A stretch of DNA of 34,663 nucleotides from Bacteroidia bacterium (GCA_025358395.1 JANYJT010000260.1:1-34663), one strand, 5' to 3'; positions 16,741-26,840 are shown, counted from the first letter of the stretch. Notes: generated from the sequence alone by a model not told the origin. Translations and numbers: made by a program.

Positions 16741-18117
16741 TCAGACCGTTCTGGAATAAACTCCGTCCCCTGATTTCAAGGCCGGATCGAGTGCCATGGC
16801 AATATTTCGTGCGCAAAGAAAACCTTTTTCCGTCAAACGGATAGTATCTTTTTCGAGATTCATCAGTCCATCTTCGATAAATTCTTCAAATTTCGCAGGA
16901 TCAAACGAAAGGAGCTTCTTCAATGCTTCCACTGAAAGCCCAAATTCATAGGCTAAATCTTCAAAGTGGAGCAATCCGTTACACATAATCGAATTGATCA
17001 CTGTCCTGACGATTAACTCATCCCTGGTTAGCTTGTAGCCTCTTTCGATGGCCAAACCCGATGATTCAATGGCTTCCATATATTTAGCTATCTCCTTATG
17101 ATTCTGTGCATAAGCACCGTAAAGCTGACTAATGGAAGAGGCGCCAAATGCATAGACCTGACCCGTGGTTTCCAGGGTACAATAACCTTGAAAATTCCGG
17201 TGAAGCTGCTTGTTGTTGAAAGCCTTTGTCAGATCGTCATCAGGAAGGGTAAAATGGTCGATGCCAATGGTCGTATAGCCAGCCTCCTTCAATTGTTGTG
17301 TAGCCTGAAGGAATAGCTTCATCTTAAGATCCGCATCAGGCAATCCGATGACCTCAAGCTGTTTTTGTGCTTCTTTGACCCATGGAACATGCGCATAGGA
17401 AAAGGTAACAATGCGGTCGGGCCGGATACCAATGGCCTGATCGATGGTATTTTTGAAACTTTCGAGGGTCTGCACCGGAAGTCCGTAGATAAAATCCAGG
17501 TTGATTCCCCTGAAACCTTTGCTTCGCAGGTATTTGACCACATCGCCGACCGGATGTCGCGGTGCATCACGGTTGACAACCTTCAAAACGTCATCCCTGA
17601 AATCCTGAATGCCCAGGCTGATGCGGTTAAATCCCATTTCGGCCAGTTGATCGATGTGAGGGTAGTCGAGATAAGCCGGACTGCATTCCATGGCAATTTC
17701 GGCATTTTCACTTAATTTAAATTGTAAACGAATCCAGTCCATGATCTCACGGATGTAACTCATGGAAATCGAATTGGGTGTGCCGCCTCCCCAGTGAATC
17801 TGGGTGACATTTCTTGAAGCATCCAGCCTCGCCGCAACAGACTTTATCTCAGTTTTAAGTGCCTGGATGTACCGCTCAACGATGAGTTTGCGCTGTGCGA
17901 TCACGGTAGAGCAACCGCAAAAATGACAGCGCTTGGGACAAAAGGGAATGTGTATGTATAGCGAAATACCGGCTGGATTTTGCTGATTGGAAGCAACAAG
18001 TTCGCGGACATAATCTTCAGTTGTAAAACCCTGATTGAAAAAATTGGCCGGAGGATAACTCGTGTACCTCGGTCCGGAAACATTGTATTTGTTCAAAAAA
18101 TCTGAGCTAATATCCAT
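16741..18117 (-). CDS. hemN: Oxygen-independent coproporphyrinogen III oxidase
   Basis: A radical-SAM enzyme that decarboxylates two propionates of coproporphyrinogen III without oxygen. The 4Fe-4S motif is C61-x3-C65-x2-C68 with the extra HemN cysteine C70 (numbered from the GTG one codon upstream), followed by IHWGGGTPNSIS. Other family segments are NRISLGIQDF, FIYGLPVQT, and FQGYCTLET. I place the start at ATG 18115-18117; a GTG directly before it (18118-18120) is also possible. The gene begins three bases after the hemE stop, so the two are coupled. No hemF is in the window. Confidence 0.96.
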   Translation of the reverse strand: MDISSDFLNKYNVSGPRYTSYPPANFFNQGFTTEDYVRELVASNQQNPAGISLYIHIPFCPKRCHFCGCSTVIAQRKLIVERYIQALKTEIKSVAARLDASRNVTQIHWGGGTPNSISMSYIREIMDWIRLQFKLSENAEIAMECSPAYLDYPHIDQLAEMGFNRISLGIQDFRDDVLKVVNRDAPRHPVGDVVKYLRSKGFRGINLDFIYGLPVQTLESFKNTIDQAIGIRPDRIVTFSYAHVPWVKEAQKQLEVIGLPDADLKMKLFLQATQQLKEAGYTTIGIDHFTLPDDDLTKAFNNKQLHRNFQGYCTLETTGQVYAFGASSISQLYGAYAQNHKEIAKYMEAIESSGLAIERGYKLTRDELIVRTVINSIMCNGLLHFEDLAYEFGLSVEALKKLLSFDPAKFEEFIEDGLMNLEKDTIRLTEKGFLCARNIAMALDPALKSGDGVYSRTV

Positions 18118-18120
18118 CAC

Positions 18121-19155
18121 TTATCCCCTCTTCCAGTTGGTTTGTTTGATCCATTCGACCACCAATTTTGCATTTTCAAACGGAATGCCGGGTATGAAAC
18201 CGTGACCCAGATTGAAAATCCAGGCTTGCTCTTTTGAACCAAAATCTACATATTTCTCAAGTGTTTCAAGGATAGTAACTTGGTCGGCGAAAAGCAATCT
18301 GGGATCCAGATTTCCCTGAATACCAATCTCCCTATGAACCAAAGAACGCGCCTCTTCGATAGGTATTTGCCAGTCGATGCTCAAAAAATCGGCATCCTCC
18401 GGTTGGATGTGTTTGATTCCGTAACCAAGTCCTTTCGGCAAAAATATCACCGGACAACCCTCTTCCCTGGCCGCACGGGCTATCTGCCTTACATATGGCA
18501 TCATCATTTCCTGATAAAGGTCGGCGGGAATTAAACCGGCATGCGTTTCAAATATCTGGAAAGCAGAAACGCCATGCCTCACCTGATTTCGCGCATACTC
18601 AACTGATAGTTCGGTAATCGCAGACAAAAGCCTGTGCGTCATCTTTCTGTCCTTGTAAAGCAATGCAACCGCATCCGGAAAAGTATGGTTGGAGCTAAGT
18701 CCCTGAACCATGTAACAGAGCGTTGTGAAAGGGGCACCACAAAATCCGATCAAAGGAATTTCAGCCGGTTTGGTGCGGATGATCTCGTCTATGGCTTCAT
18801 AGATATAATTCAATTTAGAGGGATCCGGATTAAGGAGCAGTGCAGGATTGGCCAATGCCCTCAGAGCCACATCAAACTTTGGACCTGAATCGGTGAAGGT
18901 AAGGTTCATACCCAGGGCAGCCGGAATCACAAGAATATCGGAAAAAAGTATGGCCGCATCGACTCCCAAATCATAAACCGGCATCAAGGTCACTTCTGCA
19001 GTCAGTTTAGGTGAATGCATCAGTTCCGTGAATGTATGTTGTTCACGAAGCTTGAGGTAATTAGGCAATACACGTCCTGCCTGTCGCATAAACCAAACCG
19101 GCGGCCGACTGGTTTTTATGCCAATAATAGTATCTAAAAACAAAGATTTACTCAT
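18121..19155 (-). CDS. hemE: Uroporphyrinogen decarboxylase
   Basis: A 344-residue enzyme that removes four carboxyl groups from uroporphyrinogen III to give coproporphyrinogen III. It has the hallmark PPVWFMRQAGRVLPNY (R24, R28) and the catalytic aspartate D73 in ILFSDIL. GFCGAPFTTLCYMVQG and the C-terminal NLGHGFIPGIP are also typical. It is clearly distinct from the URO-D paralogue at 7964-8983. It precedes hemN with three bases between the reading frames and follows hemL after a 121-base spacer that holds an inverted repeat. Confidence 0.98.
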   Translation of the reverse strand: MSKSLFLDTIIGIKTSRPPVWFMRQAGRVLPNYLKLREQHTFTELMHSPKLTAEVTLMPVYDLGVDAAILFSDILVIPAALGMNLTFTDSGPKFDVALRALANPALLLNPDPSKLNYIYEAIDEIIRTKPAEIPLIGFCGAPFTTLCYMVQGLSSNHTFPDAVALLYKDRKMTHRLLSAITELSVEYARNQVRHGVSAFQIFETHAGLIPADLYQEMMMPYVRQIARAAREEGCPVIFLPKGLGYGIKHIQPEDADFLSIDWQIPIEEARSLVHREIGIQGNLDPRLLFADQVTILETLEKYVDFGSKEQAWIFNLGHGFIPGIPFENAKLVVEWIKQTNWKRG

Positions 19156-19180
19156 AATTTTGTAATTGTTGAATGAAGCG

Positions 19181-19287
19181 GTTGGTTGTTGGCGGTTGGC
19201 TATTGGCTTTTAGCTATTAGCTTTTAGCATCCGCTCCCATTCTGATTATATCGACCTAACAGCCAATAGCTAACTGCTAAAAGCTTT
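19181..19287. repeat. TAGCTATTAGC-type repeat between hemL and hemE
   Basis: Short units (GGCTATTGGCTTTTAGC, TAGCTATTAGCTTTTAGC) are repeated. GTTGGCTATTGGCT at 19195-19208 faces AGCCAATAGCTAAC at 19261-19274 (13 of 14 pair), so the spacer can fold into a large stem. The element runs into the hemL end: the hemL stop (19277-19279) lies within its unit CTGCTAAAAGC. It could act as a weak attenuator between hemL and hemE. Confidence 0.6.
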
Positions 19288-20566
19288 TCAGAGCTTGCAA
19301 ATTAGCCTCAATCATCCGATCAATTTCTTCATCGGTATGGGCGTAAGACACAAACAGGCATTCGAATTGTGATGGTGCCAGATATATGCCACTTTCCAGA
19401 GATTGTTTGAAATAAGCAGCATATCGTTCTGTATCTGATGTCATGGCCTCTTCCAGATTGGTGACTTGCGGCGCATCAGTAAAAAATAAAGTCATCATGG
19501 ATCCAACACGGTTGACGACACCTTTGACTCCTGATTTTTTTAAATTTTCAAGGATTCCACTTTCTAGTTTTGCAGCCTTTCGCTCCAACGATGAATAAAG
19601 GTCTTTCGTCTCATCAATCATGGTCAGCATCGCTATTCCTGCTGCCATTGCCAATGGATTTCCGGATAAGGTACCGGCCTGGTAAACAGGACCTTCCGGG
19701 GCCATCATCTCCATGATCTCTTTCCGTCCGCCATAGGCACCTACCGGGAGTCCGCCTCCGATTATTTTACCAAGTGTAGTCAAGTCAGGCATAATGCCAA
19801 AATATTCCTGGGCACCTCCTCTGGCCAATCTGAAACCGGTAATCACTTCATCAAAAATCAGCAGTGCCCCATATTTTGCGGTGATATCTCTCAATCCCTG
19901 CAAAAATTCTTTGGTTGGAACAACGACACCCATATTTCCGGCGACAGGTTCCAGGATTACCGCGGCTATTTCACTGCCCTTTTCCCGAAAAAGTGTCTTC
20001 ACTGATTCAAGATTATTGTATTCGGCCATCAGGGTATCCTTGGCAGTACCTTTAGTGATACCCGGACTATTGGGAATACCCAGAGTCATGGCACCGGATC
20101 CGGCTTTGATCAGAAAGCTGTCGCCATGACCGTGGTAATTGCCGGCAAATTTGACAAACGCTTCTCTATGTGTGTAACCGCGGGCCAGCCGGATGGCACT
20201 CATCGTCGCCTCAGTACCTGAACTGACCATCCGCACCATCTCGATGGAAGGAACCATTTTGATGATCCGTTCGGCCATCTCAGTTTCGTATTGTGAAGGG
20301 GCCCCAAAACTTGTGCCGTTGACAGCGGCTTCACTGATTGCCTGTAAAATTCGCTCATGTGCATGACCAAACAGCATTGGTCCCCAGGATGCAAGGCAGT
20401 CAATATATTGATTTCCATCCAGATCGGTGATGGTAGTCCCTTTTGCCTTTTTGACAAAAACCGGGTTTAGACCCACACTTTTGAAAGCCCTCACGGGTGA
20501 ATTTACCCCTCCCGGGATGCACTTTTGCGCCCTTTCGAAGGCAGCGATGCTTAGATCGAAGTTCAT
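19277..20566 (-). CDS. hemL: Glutamate-1-semialdehyde 2,1-aminomutase
   Basis: A 429-residue PLP enzyme that converts glutamate-1-semialdehyde into 5-aminolevulinate, the second step of the C5 route. Family marks are [11 protein letters not shown] near 18-28, [16 protein letters not shown] (115-130), [19 protein letters not shown] (235-246) and the PLP-binding lysine K267 in [17 protein letters not shown]. The length matches the family. It lies 25 bases after hemB. Its last codons and stop merge into a dispersed repeat (19181-19287). Confidence 0.97.
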   Translation of the reverse strand: MNFDLSIAAFERAQKCIPGGVNSPVRAFKSVGLNPVFVKKAKGTTITDLDGNQYIDCLASWGPMLFGHAHERILQAISEAAVNGTSFGAPSQYETEMAERIIKMVPSIEMVRMVSSGTEATMSAIRLARGYTHREAFVKFAGNYHGHGDSFLIKAGSGAMTLGIPNSPGITKGTAKDTLMAEYNNLESVKTLFREKGSEIAAVILEPVAGNMGVVVPTKEFLQGLRDITAKYGALLIFDEVITGFRLARGGAQEYFGIMPDLTTLGKIIGGGLPVGAYGGRKEIMEMMAPEGPVYQAGTLSGNPLAMAAGIAMLTMIDETKDLYSSLERKAAKLESGILENLKKSGVKGVVNRVGSMMTLFFTDAPQVTNLEEAMTSDTERYAAYFKQSLESGIYLAPSQFECLFVSYAHTDEEIDRMIEANLQALKSF

Positions 20567-20591
20567 GTGCTTTTTTTGAAAATCTATTAAC

Positions 20592-21575
20592 TTACTCCCC
20601 TTTCAATATCCGCGCTGCCTCAACAGCATGATAGGTAATAATAATATCAGCTCCAGCTCTTTTGATAGAGGTCAGGATCTCCATCATGACCCTTGGGCCA
20701 TCGATCCAGCCATTGGCGGCGGCGGCTTTCACCATGGAAAATTCGCCACTGACATTATAAGCCGCTACAGGCATTTTGAATTCATTTTTGACCCTGTGGA
20801 TCACGTCCAGGTAGCTCAAAGCTGGTTTTACCATCACGATATCCGCGCCTTCTGCAATATCCTGCTCCACTTCCCGAATCGCCTCATCGGTATTAGCCGG
20901 GTTCATCTGGTAGGTTGCACGGTTGCCAAACTTTGGCGCACTCTCGGCGGCTTCACGAAAAGGACCATAGAAACCGGAAGCATATTTGGCAGAATAGGCC
21001 ATGATCGGAATTTTGTAGAATCCATTGGCATCCAATTGTTCGCGAATGATTCTTACGCGTCCGTCCATCATGTCGCTTGGGGCAATCATATCCGCACCGG
21101 CTTCGGCCAATGAGACGGATTGTTTGGCAAGGGTAACCAGGGTAAGGTCGTTTTCGACATCCCCATCAACAATGGTTCCGCAATGGCCGTGAACCGTATA
21201 TTCACAGTTGCATACATCAGCAATTACGAACAAATTTTTTGTAACCGGCTCCTGTTTGATGGCACGGATGGCTTGCTGTACAATGCCATTGTGCTCACAG
21301 GCAACACTTCCATCTTCATCTTTAACTGGTGGAATTCCAAAAAGCAAGACCGATTTTACACCGGCAGCGACAATATTTTTACACTCTTCGACCAAGAGGT
21401 CGACTGAAAGCTGGGAATTTCCCGGCATCGAGCTGATGGGGTTGTTCACTTTAGTACCCGAGCAGACAAACAGGGGCATCACAAAATCATCCACAGACAA
21501 TTTCGTCTCTGTAACCATTTCTCTTAATACCTTGTTGTATCTCAATCTTCTTAATCTTGTTACTGGAAATCTCAT
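20592..21575 (-). CDS. hemB: Delta-aminolevulinic acid dehydratase (porphobilinogen synthase)
   Basis: A 327-residue enzyme joining two 5-aminolevulinates into porphobilinogen. The zinc-binding cysteines C122, C124 and C132 lie in [14 protein letters not shown], so this is the zinc-type enzyme. The Schiff-base lysines are K197 ([13 protein letters not shown]) and K250 ([12 protein letters not shown]). [10 protein letters not shown] is also conserved. It starts 11 bases after the hemCD stop on the same strand, as part of the hem operon. Confidence 0.98.
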   Translation of the reverse strand: MRFPVTRLRRLRYNKVLREMVTETKLSVDDFVMPLFVCSGTKVNNPISSMPGNSQLSVDLLVEECKNIVAAGVKSVLLFGIPPVKDEDGSVACEHNGIVQQAIRAIKQEPVTKNLFVIADVCNCEYTVHGHCGTIVDGDVENDLTLVTLAKQSVSLAEAGADMIAPSDMMDGRVRIIREQLDANGFYKIPIMAYSAKYASGFYGPFREAAESAPKFGNRATYQMNPANTDEAIREVEQDIAEGADIVMVKPALSYLDVIHRVKNEFKMPVAAYNVSGEFSMVKAAAANGWIDGPRVMMEILTSIKRAGADIIITYHAVEAARILKGE

Positions 21576-21586
21576 GGTATAATCAT

Positions 21587-23299
21587 TTATTGTTGTTTAT
21601 AAAACTGCAGGATGGCTTCTGTCAGACCTTCTGTATTTGACATTCTGGCTGTCATCAAGGGTTCAAATCCTGCCTCCTGTATAGCTTTCGATGTGGTTGT
21701 TCCGATGCTGCCAATTTTCAAATTTCCAAGCAGACCGGTGTCGACAAAAGAAGAAAAATGGTGGAAAGTCGAAGGACTCGTAAATAAAATCAGATCGTAA
21801 TTTCCGTCTGAAATTTGTTTAATAACCATTGGATCAGCACTCTTTGGCTGACATGTTTCGTAGACGTCGATCCTGTCTATTTGATTTTTTATGCCCAGGG
21901 CATCTTTTATTGTATTGTCGGCAAGATTACCAAGTGATAACAATATCTTATTATTATTGGGCTTCATGGAATGAATAAACTCTGATGCCATTTCTGCTGA
22001 TCCATGTTCTTTTCCGATAAAATTCGGTTTGTAACCGTAATATTCCAATTCGGAAGAGGTTTTTGATCCAACCACAGCAATTTGGAGTGAAGCAGGCAAC
22101 TCTGAGCTTCCTGTAATATCGATCAATAATTTAAAGAAATGGGCGACACCATTTCTGCTCGTGAAAAATAGCCAGTCGTAACTGTCCAATTGCTTGATTT
22201 TTTGGATGTCCTGAGCAGGAATATTTGCGGGTTTTATTTCTATCATAGGCAACGAAAGCAAAGTTGCCCCTTGTGCAGACAACAGATCCGGTAGTGTATC
22301 TCCTGTCTCGAGGGCACGTGTGGAGATAAATATCTTGCCATATAACGGCAGTTCCTTTCTCTTCTCAAACGGATCGTCCAGCCGAATGGCTTTCAAAATT
22401 TCCCTGCCTCCACGTCCCAGTAAATCCTTTGCCAGCTTTTCGGATAATTCAACAGCCTGACTGATAGATCCTACTGATTTATCCTTAATAAATTCCTCCC
22501 CATTTATACTGGATATAAAACCTGTAATCTCAAATTGATCCCCAACTATTCGGCTATAACTTCCTACCGGGATTTGACAGCCACCTTCGAGGGTGCGCAG
22601 AAAGGCGCGTTCGGCATCGGTGGCCAGCAGGGTCTCTTTGTCATTGATGGCATCGAGAAGTTCGGCTATTACAGGATCATTTTCACGAATTTCAATGGCA
22701 ATGGCGCCCTGACTGCATGCCGGAATCACCAAATCGGTGTCGATCAACTCAGAAATGTACTGGTGCATTCCCAATCGTTGCAGTCCGGCACCGGCCATAA
22801 CCATAACGGTACAATAACCCTCCTCCATCTTTCGGATTCGTGTATTGACATTTCCACGAATCTCGACAATGTTAAAATCTTTGTTGAGGCGCAACAGCTG
22901 GGCCTTGCGCCGCAAGCTTGAGGTGGCAATAATATCAGATGTTGTAAGATCTTTAAGGGTCCTTTTGGTAGAACAGATAAGCGCATCCCTCACCTCTCCC
23001 CGCTTCAGGACGGCTCCCAATACAACCCCTTCGGGGAAACGGGTGGGCAAATCTTTCAGGCTGTGAACAGCCATATCGATCTCATTGTCGAACATGGCAA
23101 CTTCCAGCTCCTTGGTGAACAATCCTTTGTCACCAATTTTCGAAAGAGGTACGTCCAATATCTTGTCCCCTTTGGTCTTGATAACTACAATCTGAAAAAG
23201 GAGTTTTGGAAATTTTCTCGATAATTCCTCCTTGACTACATTGGCTTGATAGAGGGCAAGTTGGCTTCCTCTGGTGCCTATCCGGATGGTTTGATCCAT
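21587..23299 (-). CDS. hemCD: Fused porphobilinogen deaminase and uroporphyrinogen-III synthase (HemC-HemD)
   Basis: One 570-residue chain for two consecutive steps. Residues 1-~305 are HemC: start IRIGTRGSQLALYQA, VHSLKDLPT near 78-86, TSSLRRKAQL, EIRGNVNTR, and the cysteine that holds the dipyrromethane cofactor, C241 in LEGGCQIPVGSY. Residues ~318-570 are a HemD-like domain (KIFISTRALETGDTL, WLFFTSRNGV, LILFTSPSTFHHF, SIGTTTSKAIQEAG), poorly conserved as usual for HemD. A fusion passes the unstable hydroxymethylbilane directly to the ring-closing domain. The start lies two bases after the hemA stop. Confidence 0.95.
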   Translation of the reverse strand: MDQTIRIGTRGSQLALYQANVVKEELSRKFPKLLFQIVVIKTKGDKILDVPLSKIGDKGLFTKELEVAMFDNEIDMAVHSLKDLPTRFPEGVVLGAVLKRGEVRDALICSTKRTLKDLTTSDIIATSSLRRKAQLLRLNKDFNIVEIRGNVNTRIRKMEEGYCTVMVMAGAGLQRLGMHQYISELIDTDLVIPACSQGAIAIEIRENDPVIAELLDAINDKETLLATDAERAFLRTLEGGCQIPVGSYSRIVGDQFEITGFISSINGEEFIKDKSVGSISQAVELSEKLAKDLLGRGGREILKAIRLDDPFEKRKELPLYGKIFISTRALETGDTLPDLLSAQGATLLSLPMIEIKPANIPAQDIQKIKQLDSYDWLFFTSRNGVAHFFKLLIDITGSSELPASLQIAVVGSKTSSELEYYGYKPNFIGKEHGSAEMASEFIHSMKPNNNKILLSLGNLADNTIKDALGIKNQIDRIDVYETCQPKSADPMVIKQISDGNYDLILFTSPSTFHHFSSFVDTGLLGNLKIGSIGTTTSKAIQEAGFEPLMTARMSNTEGLTEAILQFYKQQ

Positions 23300-23301
23300 G
23301 C

Positions 23302-24552
23302 TTAATTTTGTGCAAATAATTGATTTACGACTGTAATATATTCTCTGTTACAGCCATTATCCGTGACCGACTTGATATTTTCTATCATCATGCCAATCAA
23401 TTTTTTGGTGATGAGATCGCCGTATTCGAGGGCCTTTTCGTACTCTTCATCTTCCCTATTCTTGATCATGCCATCCAAGACATTCTTACTAGCTTCCTGA
23501 AAACTTGCGGAGATCGTTCTGAAGGTTGGCGCCAGAGCTCTGATATTGAACCATTTCATAAATTCTGCAACCGAAGCTGAAATCATTTGCTCTGCCATAA
23601 AAATTTCACCTTTTCTTTTTTCCAGGTTGTTTTCGATGACATGGTTGAGGGCATCAACATCATAGACATGAACATGTTCCAGATCACCAACCTCCATGGC
23701 TACATTTCGGGGTACGGAAAGATCTATGAAGAAAAGTGGTTTACCCTCCCTTTTAACCATGGCTTCTTTGACCATTTGGACATCGAACAGAGGCCTTTTT
23801 GATGCTGTTGAAGTGATGACAATGTCATTGACAATTAAAAGTTCTGCCAATTGCTCCATCTCGGCAACAATTGCATGGTATTTATCAGCCAGCTCTTCGG
23901 CTTTTTCTCTGGTTCGGTTAACAATGGTAAAGAGAGAGCACGATTTCTTGATCAGATTCTGAATGGTCAATTCACTGGTCTGGCCGGCTCCAACGAGTAA
24001 TACCGGATGTGTATTAAGATGATGCAATTTTTTGGAGGCAAGTTCAACTCCTGCATAGCTAATAGAGACGGCACCTTTGTTGAGGGCAGTTTCGGTACGC
24101 ACCTGCTTGCCGGCTTTGAGGGCATCATCGAATAGTTTGCCAAGTCCGCAGCTGATCAGTTTGTGGGTTTTACTAATATGTATGGCCGTTTTAATTTGTC
24201 CGACAATTTGGTACTCGCCCAGAGCCATCGAATCCAATCCTGACCCAACATGGAAAAGATGAACTGCAACAGCCTCATTCTCTTTATGATAAAAATATTT
24301 CCGAACCTCTTTGTCTGCTTTTCTGAAAGTAAAGAGTAAATTCTCAATGTCAGAGGAGGTCAAGGGTACCAAAAATTCATTCATTTCATAATACACCTCA
24401 GTGCGGTTGCAGGTTGACAGGACGATCGCGCCGGACACTCCGTTGAGTTTTAACAAGGGAATAAAACGTTTGATGTCCTCCTCGCAAAAGACGAAACGCT
24501 CTCTCACTTCTATGGGTGCTGATTTGTGGTTTAATCCAAGTAATCCTATCAT
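23302..24552 (-). CDS. hemA: Glutamyl-tRNA reductase
   Basis: A 416-residue NADPH-dependent enzyme that reduces glutamyl-tRNA(Glu) to glutamate-1-semialdehyde, the committed step of the C5 haem route. The start MIGLLGLNHKSAPIEVRE and the catalytic cysteine C48 in VLSTCNRTEVYY are hallmarks. The NADP-binding segment LLVGAGQTSELTIQNL and the MTSTA-like ITSTASKRP follow, then a C-terminal dimerisation region. It is the first gene of the hem operon, with 336 bases of non-coding DNA upstream that should hold the main promoter. Confidence 0.97.
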   Translation of the reverse strand: MIGLLGLNHKSAPIEVRERFVFCEEDIKRFIPLLKLNGVSGAIVLSTCNRTEVYYEMNEFLVPLTSSDIENLLFTFRKADKEVRKYFYHKENEAVAVHLFHVGSGLDSMALGEYQIVGQIKTAIHISKTHKLISCGLGKLFDDALKAGKQVRTETALNKGAVSISYAGVELASKKLHHLNTHPVLLVGAGQTSELTIQNLIKKSCSLFTIVNRTREKAEELADKYHAIVAEMEQLAELLIVNDIVITSTASKRPLFDVQMVKEAMVKREGKPLFFIDLSVPRNVAMEVGDLEHVHVYDVDALNHVIENNLEKRKGEIFMAEQMISASVAEFMKWFNIRALAPTFRTISASFQEASKNVLDGMIKNREDEEYEKALEYGDLITKKLIGMMIENIKSVTDNGCNREYITVVNQLFAQN

Positions 24553-24888
24553 GACTTAATGCCTCTATCTGTTTTCGGAAGCGATATTAGAAACAGATTC
24601 TGTAGTAAATCTGAAGTTGGACAACCACAATTACCTCCTTTCGCGGAAATTTATTTGTGCATTCAGTAAAACCATGTTTACCGACCACCACAAGAATCGT
24701 AAACCGGTGGATTCAATCTAATCGAAAGGAGATTTAAATAACTGATTTTATTTCACTTAACTTCAAATGAACTCCTTAAAACATACAGAAGAATTCAATT
24801 TTTCTCCATTTCCTCGCCACGATAAAATCAACGAATTTAACTATCTGGATTAAATCAAAATAATTAGAATCTGTCTATTTAAAATCGT
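24553..24888. other. Non-coding region upstream of hemA
   Basis: These 336 bases separate hemA from the end of the sensor kinase gene. The main promoter of the hem operon should lie here, but I find no exact TAnnTTTG box on the minus strand, no riboswitch signature and no terminator with a U-run. A short inverted pair CAGATT/AATCTG lies at about 24594-24613. Nothing else stands out. Confidence 0.5.
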
Positions 24889-26157
24889 TCAAGCTTCATT
24901 CTTGAAACAAATCCTCAAACAATGCATGTGCTCCTTAAATTGATAACTCACTCCAAAACCATAAAAAGCACAGATTTTTTGAACGATCGCGAGTCCCAGG
25001 CCCAATGATTCCGGAGAGGATGAGGACTTGTAGAATCGTTTGAAGAGAAGGTTTTTATCTAGCGGAAGGTCAGGTCCTGTATTGGAAATCTGCAGAAAAG
25101 ATTCGCCCACTTCGACAACAAGTTTTCCCCCCTTCACATTATGCCTGACAGCATTTTTCACGAGGTTAACAATCAGCATTTCTGCCAGATATGGATTCAT
25201 CCGCACTGAAATTTCCGGTGTGATTATCTTCACTACTTCCAGCCTCTTTGAGCGAATAAGATCATCAAGATTTTCCAGTAAAGTAGTAAGAATTGCTTCC
25301 GGTTTGACACTTTTCGACTCGGGGAACTGTTTATTCTCAATTTTTGCCAGCAAAATCAGGGTACTGTTGTATTTTGACAAGCGGATGGATGCCTCGTATG
25401 CATCCGCAAGTGCTTTGTACTGTTTTTCATTCATCTCACCCGATTGAAGCAATAGTTCGAGCTTTGAATTGATGATGGCGAGCGGTGTCTGAATTTCGTG
25501 GGAAGCATTTTCCGTGTACTCTTTCAGGTTCAGGTAATCATTTTTTATTCGATCAGTCATGGTTATCAAAACCCGGTTCAGATCAGCAAACTCCTTAACA
25601 TCAGAATCCTGCAAGGTAAATTCTTCGTGGGTATTCAGGTCATAACGGTTAATTTTTCCGACTGTATCGTAAAATACTTTCCAAACCATTCTGGAGGAGT
25701 AACGGTTTACGATCAGCAAAGTAATGATCAACAGGATTACCAAAGCAGTCATTGTGATGATAATACTAACTATCAGATTATCTGTTTCTTCCAACGATTT
25801 AAAGATCCTGATGTCATATTGTTGTTGGTTCACAGTCTCCCTGAAACCAAGTTGTCTGAACAGTTGGTAACGCTTTTCCTCTTTGTTGTAAATCAGGGTA
25901 TCGGCAAAGCGGTCTGATGATCCGGCACCGTCGACCGGGGTAATTATCACCATCTCATTTCGGCTTGGCGGTTGACTAACAGAGGAATGCGCTTCTTCCA
26001 TTTGCCGGACAATGCTACTCTTCCTTTTCTCCATTTCATTGTTGACATTTCTGTCGACCTGAATGCGCAAGGAATAATAAAATGCTATCACCCCGAAAAG
26101 ATAGATAAACAGGGAGATAGACAATAGGTTAAGGGTAGTTTTCGTTAATAGTCTCAA
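24889..26157 (-). CDS. Sensor histidine kinase of an OmpR-type two-component system
   Basis: A 422-residue inner-membrane kinase. The first helix (~8-28) and second helix (~128-150) enclose a periplasmic sensor of about 100 residues. A HAMP-like linker leads to HisKA with H220 (ENASHEIQTPLAII) and HATPase_c with the N-box NLVKNAVRHN, SNTGPDL and GLGLAIVQK. It overlaps the response regulator gene upstream by four bases, so the two are coupled partners. The overall form resembles metal or envelope sensors such as CusS/QseC, and the operon lies next to a cation transporter, but the ligand cannot be read from sequence. Confidence 0.92.
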   Translation of the reverse strand: MRLLTKTTLNLLSISLFIYLFGVIAFYYSLRIQVDRNVNNEMEKRKSSIVRQMEEAHSSVSQPPSRNEMVIITPVDGAGSSDRFADTLIYNKEEKRYQLFRQLGFRETVNQQQYDIRIFKSLEETDNLIVSIIITMTALVILLIITLLIVNRYSSRMVWKVFYDTVGKINRYDLNTHEEFTLQDSDVKEFADLNRVLITMTDRIKNDYLNLKEYTENASHEIQTPLAIINSKLELLLQSGEMNEKQYKALADAYEASIRLSKYNSTLILLAKIENKQFPESKSVKPEAILTTLLENLDDLIRSKRLEVVKIITPEISVRMNPYLAEMLIVNLVKNAVRHNVKGGKLVVEVGESFLQISNTGPDLPLDKNLLFKRFYKSSSSPESLGLGLAIVQKICAFYGFGVSYQFKEHMHCLRICFKNEA

Positions 26158-26831
26158 GTGATATCGAGTTTATAGCCAAGTCCGTAAATTGTTTTGATGT
26201 AATCTTTGCACCCCTTCTTCAGTAGTTCCCTTCGAAGATTTTTGATGTGGGTGTAAATAAAGTCATACGAGTCGGCCGCATCCATATGGTCGCCCCACAA
26301 GTGCTCTGCAAGTCCGGCTTTGGTGATAATCTTGTTTTTGTTGGAGATAAAAAAAAGCAACAACTCGTACTCCTTTTTGGTTAAAACCAGCTCCTGATCC
26401 AGGACAAATGCACGGTGTTCGTCCGGAATAAGTTTTATCTCATTCAAGATCAATTCATTGCTACCGTTGAAGCTAATACGGCGATGAATTGATTTTAGAT
26501 GCGCGTTCAATTCCGCCAGGTGAAAGGGTTTAGTGAGATAATGGTCTGCACCTATTTCCAATCCTTCGATTCTATTATCCAATGAGTTACGGGCAGAGAC
26601 GATTATAATCCCTACCGTGATGGATCTTTTCTTCAATAGTCTGATGAGATCGAGTCCGCTGCCATCGGGCAGATTGATATCCACCACAATGCAGTCGTAC
26701 AAGTAAAGTTCAATTTTCTCAACCGCCTCCTCGAAAGTGTAAACTACTTCGCACAGATGCCCTTCCCCGTCGAGGTATTCGACGATGGCATCCGAAAGCG
26801 TTTTCTCATCTTCAATGATTAGGATCTTCAT
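26154..26831 (-). CDS. OmpR/PhoB-family response regulator
   Basis: A 225-residue regulator. The receiver domain (1-~115) has the acidic pair E7/D8, phosphoacceptor D51 (VVDINLPDGSGL), S79 and K101-P102. The C-terminal winged helix (~125-225) has LVLTKKEYELLLFF, AGLAEHLWG and TIYGLGYKL, all typical of OmpR/PhoB. The partner kinase follows with a four-base overlap. Ten bases before the start codon two palindromes begin (26841-26882), likely operator sites for this or another regulator. Confidence 0.95.
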   Translation of the reverse strand: MKILIIEDEKTLSDAIVEYLDGEGHLCEVVYTFEEAVEKIELYLYDCIVVDINLPDGSGLDLIRLLKKRSITVGIIIVSARNSLDNRIEGLEIGADHYLTKPFHLAELNAHLKSIHRRISFNGSNELILNEIKLIPDEHRAFVLDQELVLTKKEYELLLFFISNKNKIITKAGLAEHLWGDHMDAADSYDFIYTHIKNLRRELLKKGCKDYIKTIYGLGYKLDIT

Positions 26832-26840
26832 TTCGTCATG

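Noticed and set aside
16498..16816. Minus-strand Lys/Arg/Glu/Gly-rich open frames
   Set aside because: They are translations of the purine-rich repeat tract and have no start context or family.
16431..16844. Plus-strand open frame of 137 codons across the pyrimidine tract
   Set aside because: The translation is Ser/Pro/Phe low complexity from repeats and it overlaps the end of hemN.
18118..18120. GTG as the hemN start
   Set aside because: An ATG follows directly; GTG remains possible but changes the protein by a single residue.
24594..24613. Hairpin before hemA as an attenuator or riboswitch
   Set aside because: Only a six-base pair of arms without a U-run or further structure.
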